Part shown: positions 8,447-15,782 of the stretch, piece by piece | Position numbering within the stretch: the stretch's first letter is position 1 | How the letters are laid out: each line of letters begins with the position of its first letter | Source: Mesonia sp008017825 | Lineage (GTDB): Bacteria > Bacteroidota > Bacteroidia > Flavobacteriales > Flavobacteriaceae | Direction: 5' to 3' | DNA length: 64,000 nt | Assembly (NCBI RefSeq): GCF_008017825.1 | Contig: NZ_VRLS01000010.1 | Span: 33,446-97,445 of the forward strand | The notes under the pieces: generated by a model | Told to the model about the DNA's origin: nothing | Database searches by the model: none | The model's input: only the letters and a program-made list of their open reading frames with translations | Program-made: the position numbers and the translations under genes

Positions 8447-9202
8447 CTAACTTCTCACTAAAACACCTTCTTCAGTTAAAAAACTTTTTAATTCTGGAAT
8501 TGCTATTTCTTTAAAATGAAATACACTTGCTGCCAAAGCTGCATCTGCTTTTCCTTCTTTAAATGTATCTGCAAAATGCTGCATATTTCCCGCTCCTCCA
8601 GAAGCGATTATCGGAATATTTAACTCATTAGATAATTTAGCCAAAGCTTCATTAGCAAATCCATTTTTGGTTCCGTCATTATTCATGGAAGTAAATAAAA
8701 TTTCACCAGCTCCACGTTTTTCTACTTCTTTTGCCCAATCAAATAAGTTTAATTTAGTTGGTAATTTACCACCAACTAAATGCACAATCCACTTACCGTC
8801 AACTTGTTTTGCATCTATGGCTACTACCACACACTGACTACCAAATTTAGCTGAGAGTTCATTAATTAAATCTGGTCTTTTTACTGCGGAAGAATTAATA
8901 GAAACTTTATCTGCTCCAGATTGCAAAAGAATATCTACATCTTCTACGGAAGAAATACCACCACCAACTGTAAACGGAATATTTACTTTCTCTGCTACAT
9001 GAAGTACCAAATCAGCTAGTGTTTTTCGTTTTTCTTCTGTAGCAGATATATCCAAAAAGACCAACTCATCTGCTCCATTTTCAGCATAAATTTGAGCCAG
9101 TTCTACAGGATCTCCTGCATCCCGTAAATCTACAAAGTTCACGCCTTTTACCGTTCTTCCGTTTTTAATATCTAGACAAGGAACTATTCTTTTGGTAAGC
9201 AT
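8447..9202 (-). CDS. hisF: imidazole glycerol phosphate synthase, cyclase subunit
   Basis: The (beta/alpha)8 cyclase half of IGP synthase, which joins PRFAR with ammonia from HisH to give imidazole glycerol phosphate and AICAR. Motifs include RIVPCLDIKNGRTVKG with the catalytic Asp11 region, the phosphate-binding VGGGISSVEDV and SGGAGNMQHF loops, and DAKQVDGKW around the second catalytic Asp (near 130). The 251-residue length is normal. Its partner hisH lies two genes upstream in the same operon. Confidence 0.95.
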   Translation of the reverse strand: MLTKRIVPCLDIKNGRTVKGVNFVDLRDAGDPVELAQIYAENGADELVFLDISATEEKRKTLADLVLHVAEKVNIPFTVGGGISSVEDVDILLQSGADKVSINSSAVKRPDLINELSAKFGSQCVVVAIDAKQVDGKWIVHLVGGKLPTKLNLFDWAKEVEKRGAGEILFTSMNNDGTKNGFANEALAKLSNELNIPIIASGGAGNMQHFADTFKEGKADAALAASVFHFKEIAIPELKSFLTEEGVLVRS

Positions 9203-9246
9203 AATATATTTTTTTATTGAAATGTATTCAATGTTTTATTTTCTCT

Positions 9247-9403
9247 GTTGATGCGATGCTGAAATCGAAGATTCAACGTTGTTAATCAAGTTCAGCATGA
9301 CGTACTCTAGTTTATTTTTAAATTATCGTCATTCCAGACTTGATCTGGAATCTCATCTTGTTTTTATTAATCACAAAGACTTCTCGACTCCGCTTAAAGT
9401 GAC
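9247..9403. repeat. cluster of three repeats between hisA and hisF
   Basis: A type B hairpin at 9247-9302 has its loop enlarged by about 20 extra bases between the two stem arms. A type A hairpin follows at 9325-9354 (stem TTCCAGA / TCTGGAA). A third, smaller palindrome type (C; TCGACTCCGCTTAAAGTGAC) is at 9384-9403. Together they fill most of the 223-base gap between hisA and hisF. Confidence 0.75.
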
Positions 9404-9425
9404 TTTTGTACTTCTAATTTTATTA

Positions 9426-10169
9426 TTAGCAATTTAATATGTAATCTTCTAATTGTTTTAAAGAGATTCTGTTTTCATAGATGGCTTTACCAATAATTGT
9501 CCCTTCACAGCCCATTTCTGCAAGTTTGGGTAGCTCATCAAAAGTTGAAATCCCTCCTGAAGCTATTAATTTGAGTTTATTGTCTCCGCTTGAAGTGACA
9601 GTTTCTTCTAATATTTTTTTATACAAATCAAAAGAAGGACCTTCTAACATACCATCTTTGCTAATATCTGTACAAATTACGTATTCAATTCCTTTTTCTT
9701 GGTAAGATTGAATAAAAGGAATTAACTCTTCTTTAGACTCTTCTTGCCAGCCTGAAACTGCAATCATTTCATCTTTAGCATCTGCCCCTAAAATTATTTT
9801 ATCGGCTCCATATTTTTCAATCCAACTCTCAAAAATAACTTTATCTTTAACCGCAATACTTCCTCCGGTAATTTGTTTTGCTCCACTTTCAAAAGCAATT
9901 TTAAGATCTTCATCCGATTTTAATCCGCCACCAAAATCAATATTCATTTTTGTTTTAGAGGCAATTTGTTCTAATATTTTATAATTTACAATGTGCTTAC
10001 TTTTAGCGCCATCTAAATCTACTAAATGAAGATACTGAATACCGTGAGCTTCAAACTCTTTAGCAACCTCTAGCGGATGTTCGTTATATATTTTCTTGGT
10101 ATTGTAATCGCCTTTAAAAAGACGTACACATTTACCGTCTATAATGTCTATGGCTGGAATAATTCTCAT
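9426..10169 (-). CDS. hisA: 1-(5-phosphoribosyl)-5-[(5-phosphoribosylamino)methylideneamino]imidazole-4-carboxamide isomerase
   Basis: Isomerises ProFAR to PRFAR in histidine synthesis. The (beta/alpha)8 barrel shows RIIPAIDIIDGKCVRLFKGDY with the catalytic Asp, a central DFGGGLKS phosphate loop, YVICTDISKDGMLEGPS with the second catalytic Asp, and IASGGISTFDEL. An odd feature is the run VTSSGD between ILEET and NKLKLIASGG, where HisA proteins usually have a shorter link. It is encoded by a stretch (9582-9599) that resembles the type C intergenic palindrome, so a repeat may have been fixed inside the gene. The residues involved lie between the catalytic loop and the phosphate loop, probably on the surface. 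Confidence 0.95.
   Translation of the reverse strand: MRIIPAIDIIDGKCVRLFKGDYNTKKIYNEHPLEVAKEFEAHGIQYLHLVDLDGAKSKHIVNYKILEQIASKTKMNIDFGGGLKSDEDLKIAFESGAKQITGGSIAVKDKVIFESWIEKYGADKIILGADAKDEMIAVSGWQEESKEELIPFIQSYQEKGIEYVICTDISKDGMLEGPSFDLYKKILEETVTSSGDNKLKLIASGGISTFDELPKLAEMGCEGTIIGKAIYENRISLKQLEDYILNC
9582..9599. repeat. type C repeat copy inside hisA
   Basis: These 18 bases match 16 of 18 positions of the intergenic type C repeat at 9386-9403 (GACTCCGCTTAAAGTGAC). They encode V-T-S-S-G-D in HisA. Confidence 0.55.
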
Positions 10170-10203
10170 TGTATTTAAGCTTTAAGCTAACAGCAAATAG
10201 TTA

Positions 10204-10785
10204 TTAGCTTGTTAAAAAATTCTCTAATATCTTTTCACCAGCATTACTACTTTTCTCTGGATGAAATTGAACCCCGTAAAAATTGTCTTTTTGTAATGCA
10301 GAAACATAAGGAACATCATACGTAGTTTCTGCTATCATTTCTGAACATTTTTCAGCATAAAAACTGTGTACCAAATACATAAATTCATCTTCTTTAATTC
10401 CATTGAATAAATCTGATTTTAATTTACTAATTTGATTCCACCCAATTTGCGGAACTTTTACTTGGTTTGAAAAACGTTTTACTTTAACATGAAAAATACC
10501 AAGTCCGTTTGTATCTCCTTCTTCAGAATGTTGACACATTAATTGCATTCCCAAACAAATACCCAAAACTGGTTGTTTTAACTGCGGAATTAATTGATCT
10601 AATCCTGTTTCTTTTAGCATTTTCATAGCACTACTCGCCTCTCCTACTCCTGGAAAAATCACTTTATCTGCTTGCAGAATTTCTTCTACATTATGAGATA
10701 AAACTGCCTCAAAACCTAAGCGTTGAATAGCAAATTTTATGCTCTGTATATTACCTGCTCCGTAATTAATAATGACTATTTTCAT
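10204..10785 (-). CDS. hisH: imidazole glycerol phosphate synthase, glutamine amidotransferase subunit
   Basis: A class I glutamine amidotransferase that supplies ammonia to HisF. The 193-residue protein has the N-terminal NYGAGNIQSI, the oxyanion and nucleophile motifs FPGVGEA and VLGICLGMQLM (nucleophile Cys), and the C-terminal GVQFHPEKS with the His-Glu pair of the triad. It follows hisB by 72 bases and precedes hisA by 34. Confidence 0.95.
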   Translation of the reverse strand: MKIVIINYGAGNIQSIKFAIQRLGFEAVLSHNVEEILQADKVIFPGVGEASSAMKMLKETGLDQLIPQLKQPVLGICLGMQLMCQHSEEGDTNGLGIFHVKVKRFSNQVKVPQIGWNQISKLKSDLFNGIKEDEFMYLVHSFYAEKCSEMIAETTYDVPYVSALQKDNFYGVQFHPEKSSNAGEKILENFLTS

Positions 10786-10857
10786 TTTCTATTGGTAATT
10801 GATAGTTAGAATTGAGTATTGGAATACTAACTACTCAATACTTTATACTCTGTTCTG

Positions 10858-12000
10858 TTATAACATTCCTTTGGTAGAAGGTAAAATCATTTTTTCTGAA
10901 TCTCGTTTTACAGCTACTTTTATAGCCTTAGCAAAAGCTTTATAAATAGCTTCTATTTTATGATGCTCGTTGGTTCCTTCTGCTTTTACATTTAGGTTTG
11001 CTTTGGCTCCATCTGTAAAAGATTTAAAGAAGTGATAAAACATTTCTGTTGGCATTTTACCTATCATTTCTCGTTTAAAATCGGCATCCCAAACTAGCCA
11101 ATTTCTACCTCCAAAATCTATGGCTACTTGTGCTAAACAATCATCCATTGGTAAGCAGAAACCGTAGCGTTCAATACCTAATTTGTTACCCAGAGCTTTA
11201 CTAAACACTTCTCCCAATGCAATGGCAGTATCTTCTATAGTGTGATGCTCATCTACTTCTAAATCTCCTTGTACATTAATTGTTAAATCCATTTGACCGT
11301 GACGAGCAATTTGATCTAACATATGATCAAAAAAAGCAATACCTGTTTCAATTTTACTTTTCCCCGTTCCATCTAAATTCAACTCAATAAAAATATCTGT
11401 TTCATTGGTTTTTCTAGAAATTTGAGCGGTTCTATCACTCAATTTTAAAAACTCATAAATCTCTTTCCAAGAGTTAGTTTCTAATGCTATGGCATTTTCT
11501 ACCTTACTTTTATCATTTTTAATTTCATCTGCACCTAATTCTACGTGAGTGTTAATAAAAATTCCTTTTCCTCCAAAATTGTAAGCAAATTCAACATCTG
11601 TTAAACGATCGCCTACCATAAAAGAATTCTTTAAATCATACTTTCCCTCTTCTAAATATCCTTTTTGTTGTAGTAAACCAATATTTGGTTTTCTAGTTTC
11701 TGCATTATCTTTAGCAAAAGTTTTGTCAATTAAACTTTCTTTAAATGTTGCTCCTTCATTAGCAAATACGTTTTCTATAAAATTTTGAATTGGCCAAAAT
11801 TCTTTTTCAGGAAAACTATCGGTTCCTAAACCGTCTTGGTTAGTTACCATCACTAATTCAAAATCTAACTCTTTTGCAATTTTAGAAACATAGTAAATAG
11901 CCTCTGGATAAAATTCTAATTTTTCTAATCTATCTACCTGGTAGTCTTCTGGTTCTATAATTAAAGTACCATCACGATCTATAAAAAGTATTTTTTTCAT
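10858..12000 (-). CDS. hisB: bifunctional histidinol-phosphatase / imidazoleglycerol-phosphate dehydratase
   Basis: Catalyses dehydration of IGP and, later in the pathway, dephosphorylation of histidinol phosphate. Residues 1-~165 are a HAD phosphatase (FIDRDGTL nucleophile motif, MVTNQDGLG, FMVGDRLTD). Residues ~190-380 are the dehydratase, with the paired metal-binding motifs FFDHMLDQIARHG, DEHHTIEDTAIALGE and EGTNEHHKIEAIYKAFAKA. I chose ATG at 12000 because translation from the upstream ATG at 12027 would add residues encoded by an intergenic hairpin repeat (12014-12044); MKKILFIDRDGTL is the normal family start. Confidence 0.95.
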   Translation of the reverse strand: MKKILFIDRDGTLIIEPEDYQVDRLEKLEFYPEAIYYVSKIAKELDFELVMVTNQDGLGTDSFPEKEFWPIQNFIENVFANEGATFKESLIDKTFAKDNAETRKPNIGLLQQKGYLEEGKYDLKNSFMVGDRLTDVEFAYNFGGKGIFINTHVELGADEIKNDKSKVENAIALETNSWKEIYEFLKLSDRTAQISRKTNETDIFIELNLDGTGKSKIETGIAFFDHMLDQIARHGQMDLTINVQGDLEVDEHHTIEDTAIALGEVFSKALGNKLGIERYGFCLPMDDCLAQVAIDFGGRNWLVWDADFKREMIGKMPTEMFYHFFKSFTDGAKANLNVKAEGTNEHHKIEAIYKAFAKAIKVAVKRDSEKMILPSTKGML

Positions 12001-12013
12001 TTTTATTTTCTTT

Positions 12014-12044
12014 GGATGAGATCCCAAATCAAGTTTGGGATGAC
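12014..12044. repeat. type A hairpin repeat between hisC and hisB
   Basis: An inverted-orientation copy of the type A palindrome (stem CCCAAA / TTTGGG, loop TCAAG). It takes up most of the 48 bases between the hisC stop and the hisB start, so it lies in the hisB ribosome-binding neighbourhood. Confidence 0.8.
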
Positions 12045-12048
12045 ATAT

Positions 12049-13101
12049 TTATTTATCTAAAGTTTGTAAAACTTCTATTAACTTCTTATTTTCTTGTTTT
12101 GTACCCACAGTAAAACGCAATGTATTTTCACATAGAGGCTGATTAGTTCTATTTCTAATCACAATACCTTTTTCTAACAATTGATTGTATCTTTTAGTAG
12201 CGTCATCTACTTTTACCAATACAAAATTAGCATCTGTAGTGTAAACCTTTTCTATAAAACCTATTTGCCCCAAATTAGAGATCATTTTTTCTCTTTCAGT
12301 GATAATAGTTTCTACTTCATTAAAAACTTCATCAACCGCTAAAACACGCTCTAAAGCTTTTTGTTGAGTTAATTCATTAACATTATAAGGAGGTTTTATT
12401 TTATTTAAAACTGAAATTATTTCCGCGGAAGCATAACAAACGCCTAACCTTACTCCTGCCATCCCATATGCTTTAGATAGCGTTTGAGTAATAATAATAT
12501 TTGGGTAAATATCTAAGAAGTTAATCCAACTTTCATAAGAAGAGAAATCAATATATGCTTCATCTATTACTATAATTCCATTAAAATTTTCAATTAAAGT
12601 TTTAATAGATCGTGCATCAAATGCATTTCCTGTTGGGTTGTTAGGGTTACAAATAAAAATAAGCTTTGTAGTTTCTGTAACTGCATTTAGAATTGATTTT
12701 ATATCTAATTCATAATCTACAGTAAGTAAAACTTCTTTATTTTCTACATTATTAATACCTGCTAAGACGTTGTACATTCCGTAAGTTGGCGGCAACGTAA
12801 GGATGTTATCTATTTGAGGTTCACAAAATGCTCTGAAAATTAAATCTAACACTTCATCACTACCATTACCTAATAAAACTTGCTCTGTTTTTAGGTTTTT
12901 CAGTTTTGCTAAAGCCAATTTTAAATCACGCTGTTGCGGATCTGGATAACGATTTATTCCGTTTTCAAACGGATTTTCATTTGCATCTAAAAAAACCATA
13001 TCTGTTCCGTTGGCTTTATATTCATCTCTTGCTGATGAATATGGTTTTAGCTTTTGAACGTTAGCACGTACCAGATTTTGTATATTGAAAATTTTATTCA
13101 T
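12049..13101 (-). CDS. hisC: histidinol-phosphate aminotransferase
   Basis: A PLP class I/II aminotransferase converting imidazole acetol phosphate to histidinol phosphate. It shows LDANENPF near the N-terminus, LGNGSDEVLDLIFRAF, FICNPNNPTGN, VIDEAYIDFSS and TLSKAYGMAGVRLG with the PLP lysine in the last. The start was set at ATG 13101 (MNKIFNIQNLVR); the longer frame from 13137 would be encoded by a hairpin repeat at 13120-13150. Confidence 0.95.
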   Translation of the reverse strand: MNKIFNIQNLVRANVQKLKPYSSARDEYKANGTDMVFLDANENPFENGINRYPDPQQRDLKLALAKLKNLKTEQVLLGNGSDEVLDLIFRAFCEPQIDNILTLPPTYGMYNVLAGINNVENKEVLLTVDYELDIKSILNAVTETTKLIFICNPNNPTGNAFDARSIKTLIENFNGIIVIDEAYIDFSSYESWINFLDIYPNIIITQTLSKAYGMAGVRLGVCYASAEIISVLNKIKPPYNVNELTQQKALERVLAVDEVFNEVETIITEREKMISNLGQIGFIEKVYTTDANFVLVKVDDATKRYNQLLEKGIVIRNRTNQPLCENTLRFTVGTKQENKKLIEVLQTLDK

Positions 13102-13119
13102 TTTTAATCTATACTTGGT

Positions 13120-13150
13120 GATGAGATACTGAAACAAGTTCAGTATGACG
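13120..13150. repeat. type B variant hairpin between hisD and hisC
   Basis: GATGAGAT-ACTGAA-ACAAG-TTCAGT-ATGACG has the same flanks as other copies, with a compensated stem change (ACTGAA pairs with TTCAGT). It lies between the hisD stop (13182) and the hisC start. Confidence 0.75.
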
Positions 13151-13181
13151 TTTTATTTAAAGTTTTCTCTATATTATTGCC

Positions 13182-14465
13182 TTACTCCAAACTCTTTAAT
13201 CTTAAAGTTACAGCATTTTTATGCGCTTGCAAACCTTCTGCTTCTGCCATTAATTCAATAGCCTTCCCTATAGTTTTAATTCCATTTTCATCAATTTTTT
13301 GAAAAGTCATACTCTTCTGAAAACTGTCTAAATTTACACCACCATATTGTCTAGCGTAAGCATTAGTTGGTAACGTATGGTTAGTACCTGAAGCATAATC
13401 TCCAGCACTTTCTGGTGTATAATTACCAATGAATACAGAACCTGCATTTTCAATTCCATCAACAAAAAACTCTTCGTTTTCTGCAACTACAATAAAATGT
13501 TCTGGAGCATATTGATTAATTAAGTTTAAAGCTTCTTCATCGTCTTTCACCAAGATAAGTTTAGAATTTTCAATAGCTTTAGTAGCAATTTCTTTTCTTG
13601 GCAATTTTTCTAATTGACTTTGTACTTCTTTCTCTACACTCTTTAAAATCTCTTCAGAAGTAGTTACCAAAATCACTTGACTATCTGCACCGTGTTCTGC
13701 TTGAGAAAGTAAATCTGACGCCACAAAACTTGCATTAGCGGTTTCATCTGCAAAAACTAATAATTCTGAAGGTCCAGCTGGCATATCTATAGCAACATCA
13801 AACCTTGTAGCTAATTGCTTTGCCACAGTAACAAATTGATTACCTGGTCCGAAAATTTTATAAACTTTAGGAATACTTTCTGTACCAAATGTCATTCCTG
13901 CGATTGCCTGAATACCGCCAACTTTAAATATTTTAGTAACTCCGCATAGGTTTGCAGTGTATAAAATAGCTGGATTTATTTTCCCTTCTTTATTGGGTGG
14001 TGTACATAATACAATCTCTTTACAACCTGCTAAATTAGCTGGTATAGCTAGCATTAAAATTGTTGAAAATAAAGGTGCTGAACCACCTGGAATATATAAA
14101 CCCACTTTTTGAATAGCCCGTTTTTCTTGCCAGCATTTTACACCACTTTGCGTCTCAACTTCTACTTTATCTGTTTTTTGAGCCAAATGAAATTTGGTAA
14201 TGTTTTCTTTAGCAAGTTGTATTGCATTCTTTAACTCGGTAGAAATTTCTTTTCCTGCTTGTTCAATTTCTTCTACAGAAACTTCAATATTACTTATAGA
14301 AGTACCATCAAACAAACCTGTATATTTTGCAATAGCTTGATTTCCTTTTGCTTTTACTTCTGTAAAAATCTCGTTAACCGTTGCCTCAATATCATCTATG
14401 GTCTGTGTTGGTCTTTTTAAAACTTCTTGCCAATTTTCTTGAAGCGGATTTTTTATGATTTTCAT
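13182..14465 (-). CDS. hisD: histidinol dehydrogenase
   Basis: A zinc-dependent, NAD-linked enzyme carrying out the last two oxidations, histidinol to histidine. The 427-residue protein shows YIPGGSAPLFSTILM, GPGNQFVTVAKQ, DMPAGPSELLVFAD, LLSQAEHGADSQ (with Gln/His metal ligands) and NYTPESAGDYASGTNHTLPT (catalytic Glu-His region). It is the second gene of the operon, 233 bases after hisG; that gap contains repeats. Confidence 0.95.
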   Translation of the reverse strand: MKIIKNPLQENWQEVLKRPTQTIDDIEATVNEIFTEVKAKGNQAIAKYTGLFDGTSISNIEVSVEEIEQAGKEISTELKNAIQLAKENITKFHLAQKTDKVEVETQSGVKCWQEKRAIQKVGLYIPGGSAPLFSTILMLAIPANLAGCKEIVLCTPPNKEGKINPAILYTANLCGVTKIFKVGGIQAIAGMTFGTESIPKVYKIFGPGNQFVTVAKQLATRFDVAIDMPAGPSELLVFADETANASFVASDLLSQAEHGADSQVILVTTSEEILKSVEKEVQSQLEKLPRKEIATKAIENSKLILVKDDEEALNLINQYAPEHFIVVAENEEFFVDGIENAGSVFIGNYTPESAGDYASGTNHTLPTNAYARQYGGVNLDSFQKSMTFQKIDENGIKTIGKAIELMAEAEGLQAHKNAVTLRLKSLE

Positions 14466-14480
14466 ATTTATATTTTTTAC

Positions 14481-14680
14481 CTCTCGACTTTTTTCGAGAT
14501 GACAGACTATATTTATTTTATTGCTTCTTCATCCCGGACCTGATTCCGGATCTCATCTATCTTATTTCAATTTTATATCGCTGATGTGATGCTGAATCAA
14601 GTTCAGCATGACGCATCTAATTTTTTTATTTATGAATTTATACCTAATACAAGAACACAATTCGACACGCTCAGTGTGAC
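14481..14680. repeat. cluster of four repeats between hisG and hisD
   Basis: Type C at 14481-14503 (CTCTCGACT / TCGAGATGAC), type A at 14528-14556 (stem CCGGA / TCCGG), type B at 14583-14612 (GCTGAA / TTCAGC), and a C-like palindrome at 14661-14680 (TTCGACACGCTCAGTGTGAC). They fill the 233-base hisG-hisD gap. Confidence 0.75.
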
Positions 14681-14698
14681 AATTCAGCTAAATAAATT

Positions 14699-15556
14699 TT
14701 ACAACACCATTTTTTCTATTGGACAAATAAGGATTCCTTCTGCTCCGTTATTTTTTAGCTCATCAATTACTTCCCAAAAAGCTTCTTCATTAATAACCGA
14801 GTGTAAAGAACTCCAACCTTCTTCTGCAAGTGGTAAAACTGTTGGACTCTTCATACCTGGTAATATTTTTATAATATCTTCAATCTTATTATTAGGAGCA
14901 TTCAGCAAAACATATTTAGAAGTTCTTGCTTTTAAAACCGATTGAATTCTGAATTGTAATTTCTCTGAAATTTCATTTGCTTCTGCAGATATTTTAGGAG
15001 AAACTGCTAAAACAGCTTCGCTAGTTAAAATTTGTTCTACTTCCTTTAAATTATTTTTAAATAAAGTACTACCGCTAGAAACAATATCTACAATAGCATC
15101 TGCCAAACCAATACTTGGGACAATCTCTACAGAGCCCGATATTTGGTGTAAATCTGCTGTAATATTTTGTTTAGCTAAGTAGTTTTTTACGGTATTTGGA
15201 TAAGAAGTTGCAATTTTTTTTCCTTTTAAATCTTGAATATCATTATAGGTTTGTTCCTTAGGTATTGCGATAGAAACTTTACATTTAGAAAAACCTAGCT
15301 TTTCTATAATTTGTAAATCTTGACCTTTTTCTATTAATAAATTTTCACCTACAATAGCAATATCTACCACTCCATCTCTTAAATATTGAGGAATATCTCC
15401 ATTTCTTAAATATAGAACTTCTAAAGGGAAATTACGAGCAGATGCTTTAAGCTGCTCCTTCCCGTTATCTATATAAATACCAGCTTCTTTTAATACTTTA
15501 ACGGAATCTTCGTTCAATCTTCCTGACTTTTGAATCGCAATTTTTAATTTTTTCAT
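14699..15556 (-). CDS. hisG: ATP phosphoribosyltransferase (long form)
   Basis: The committed, feedback-controlled step of histidine synthesis, joining ATP and PRPP. The first ~210 residues form the catalytic domain (KIAIQKSGRLNEDSVKVL, DIAIVGENLL, the PRPP-loop region SGSVEIVPSIGLADAIVDIVSSGSTL). The C-terminal ~75 residues form the ACT-like regulatory domain of the long form (YVLLNAPNNKIEDIIKILPGMKSPTVLPL). At 285 residues it is a HisZ-independent long form expected to be inhibited by histidine. It is the first structural gene, 105 bases downstream of the leader-peptide stop and just after the attenuator hairpin, so transcription attenuation adds to enzyme-level control. Confidence 0.95.
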   Translation of the reverse strand: MKKLKIAIQKSGRLNEDSVKVLKEAGIYIDNGKEQLKASARNFPLEVLYLRNGDIPQYLRDGVVDIAIVGENLLIEKGQDLQIIEKLGFSKCKVSIAIPKEQTYNDIQDLKGKKIATSYPNTVKNYLAKQNITADLHQISGSVEIVPSIGLADAIVDIVSSGSTLFKNNLKEVEQILTSEAVLAVSPKISAEANEISEKLQFRIQSVLKARTSKYVLLNAPNNKIEDIIKILPGMKSPTVLPLAEEGWSSLHSVINEEAFWEVIDELKNNGAEGILICPIEKMVL

Positions 15557-15598
15557 TTAGGTAAATTATAGTTTGAATAATTGCAGACAGGAAACAGA

Positions 15599-15628
15599 AA
15601 ACCCGTTTGAAATTACTCAAACGGGTTT
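15599..15628 (-). terminator. his attenuator terminator hairpin
   Basis: A perfect 12-bp stem (AAACCCGTTTGA with TCAAACGGGTTT, loop 15611-15616) is followed on the minus strand by TTTTCTGTTTCC. It lies between the His-rich leader peptide and hisG, the position of a transcription attenuator. The T-tract is interrupted, so its termination efficiency is uncertain. Confidence 0.8.
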
Positions 15629-15661
15629 GTAAATTATTTTTGAATTACATCAAATACAAAA

Positions 15662-15718
15662 TCACCTCGCTTGAGCGTGGATATGAAAATGATGATGATG
15701 TAAGTTTAAATTTCTCAT
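15662..15718 (-). CDS. hisL: his operon leader peptide
   Basis: A short frame reads MRNLNLHHHHFHIHAQAR followed by TGA: 18 residues, six of them His, with four in a row. It lies immediately ahead of a terminator-type hairpin and hisG. This is the hallmark of ribosome-mediated attenuation: when charged histidyl-tRNA is scarce the ribosome stalls at the His codons, and the downstream RNA is expected to refold so that the terminator does not form. I did not resolve an antiterminator pairing by eye. It is too short for ordinary gene finders. Confidence 0.85.
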   Translation of the reverse strand: MRNLNLHHHHFHIHAQAR

Positions 15719-15726
15719 TGTGGGTA

Positions 15727-15734
15727 CAAACTTA
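15727..15734 (-). promoter_or_regulatory. candidate -7 element of the his operon promoter
   Basis: On the minus strand the bases read TAAGTTTG, matching the Bacteroidota TAnnTTTG element. A start about 7 bases downstream would fall 1-3 bases before the leader ATG, giving a nearly leaderless leader peptide. No well-spaced TTTG -33 box is present at 19 bases (the best TTTG is too close), so this remains tentative. Confidence 0.4.
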
Positions 15735-15782
15735 GAGATTATTTTTCAAAAAAATGGGTTTTTAGATAACTTTAGTATTTGT

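Noticed and set aside
9481..9705. plus-strand frame of 74 codons
   Set aside because: It lies entirely antisense to hisA, whose motifs are intact.
10786..10857. hairpin between hisB and hisH
   Set aside because: There are short AT-rich complementary pieces (around TTGAGTATT / ACTCAATAC), but no T-tract and no match to the repeat family; chance pairing is likely.
14586..14945. plus-strand frame of 119 codons
   Set aside because: Its first third is built from a hairpin repeat and the rest is antisense to hisG.
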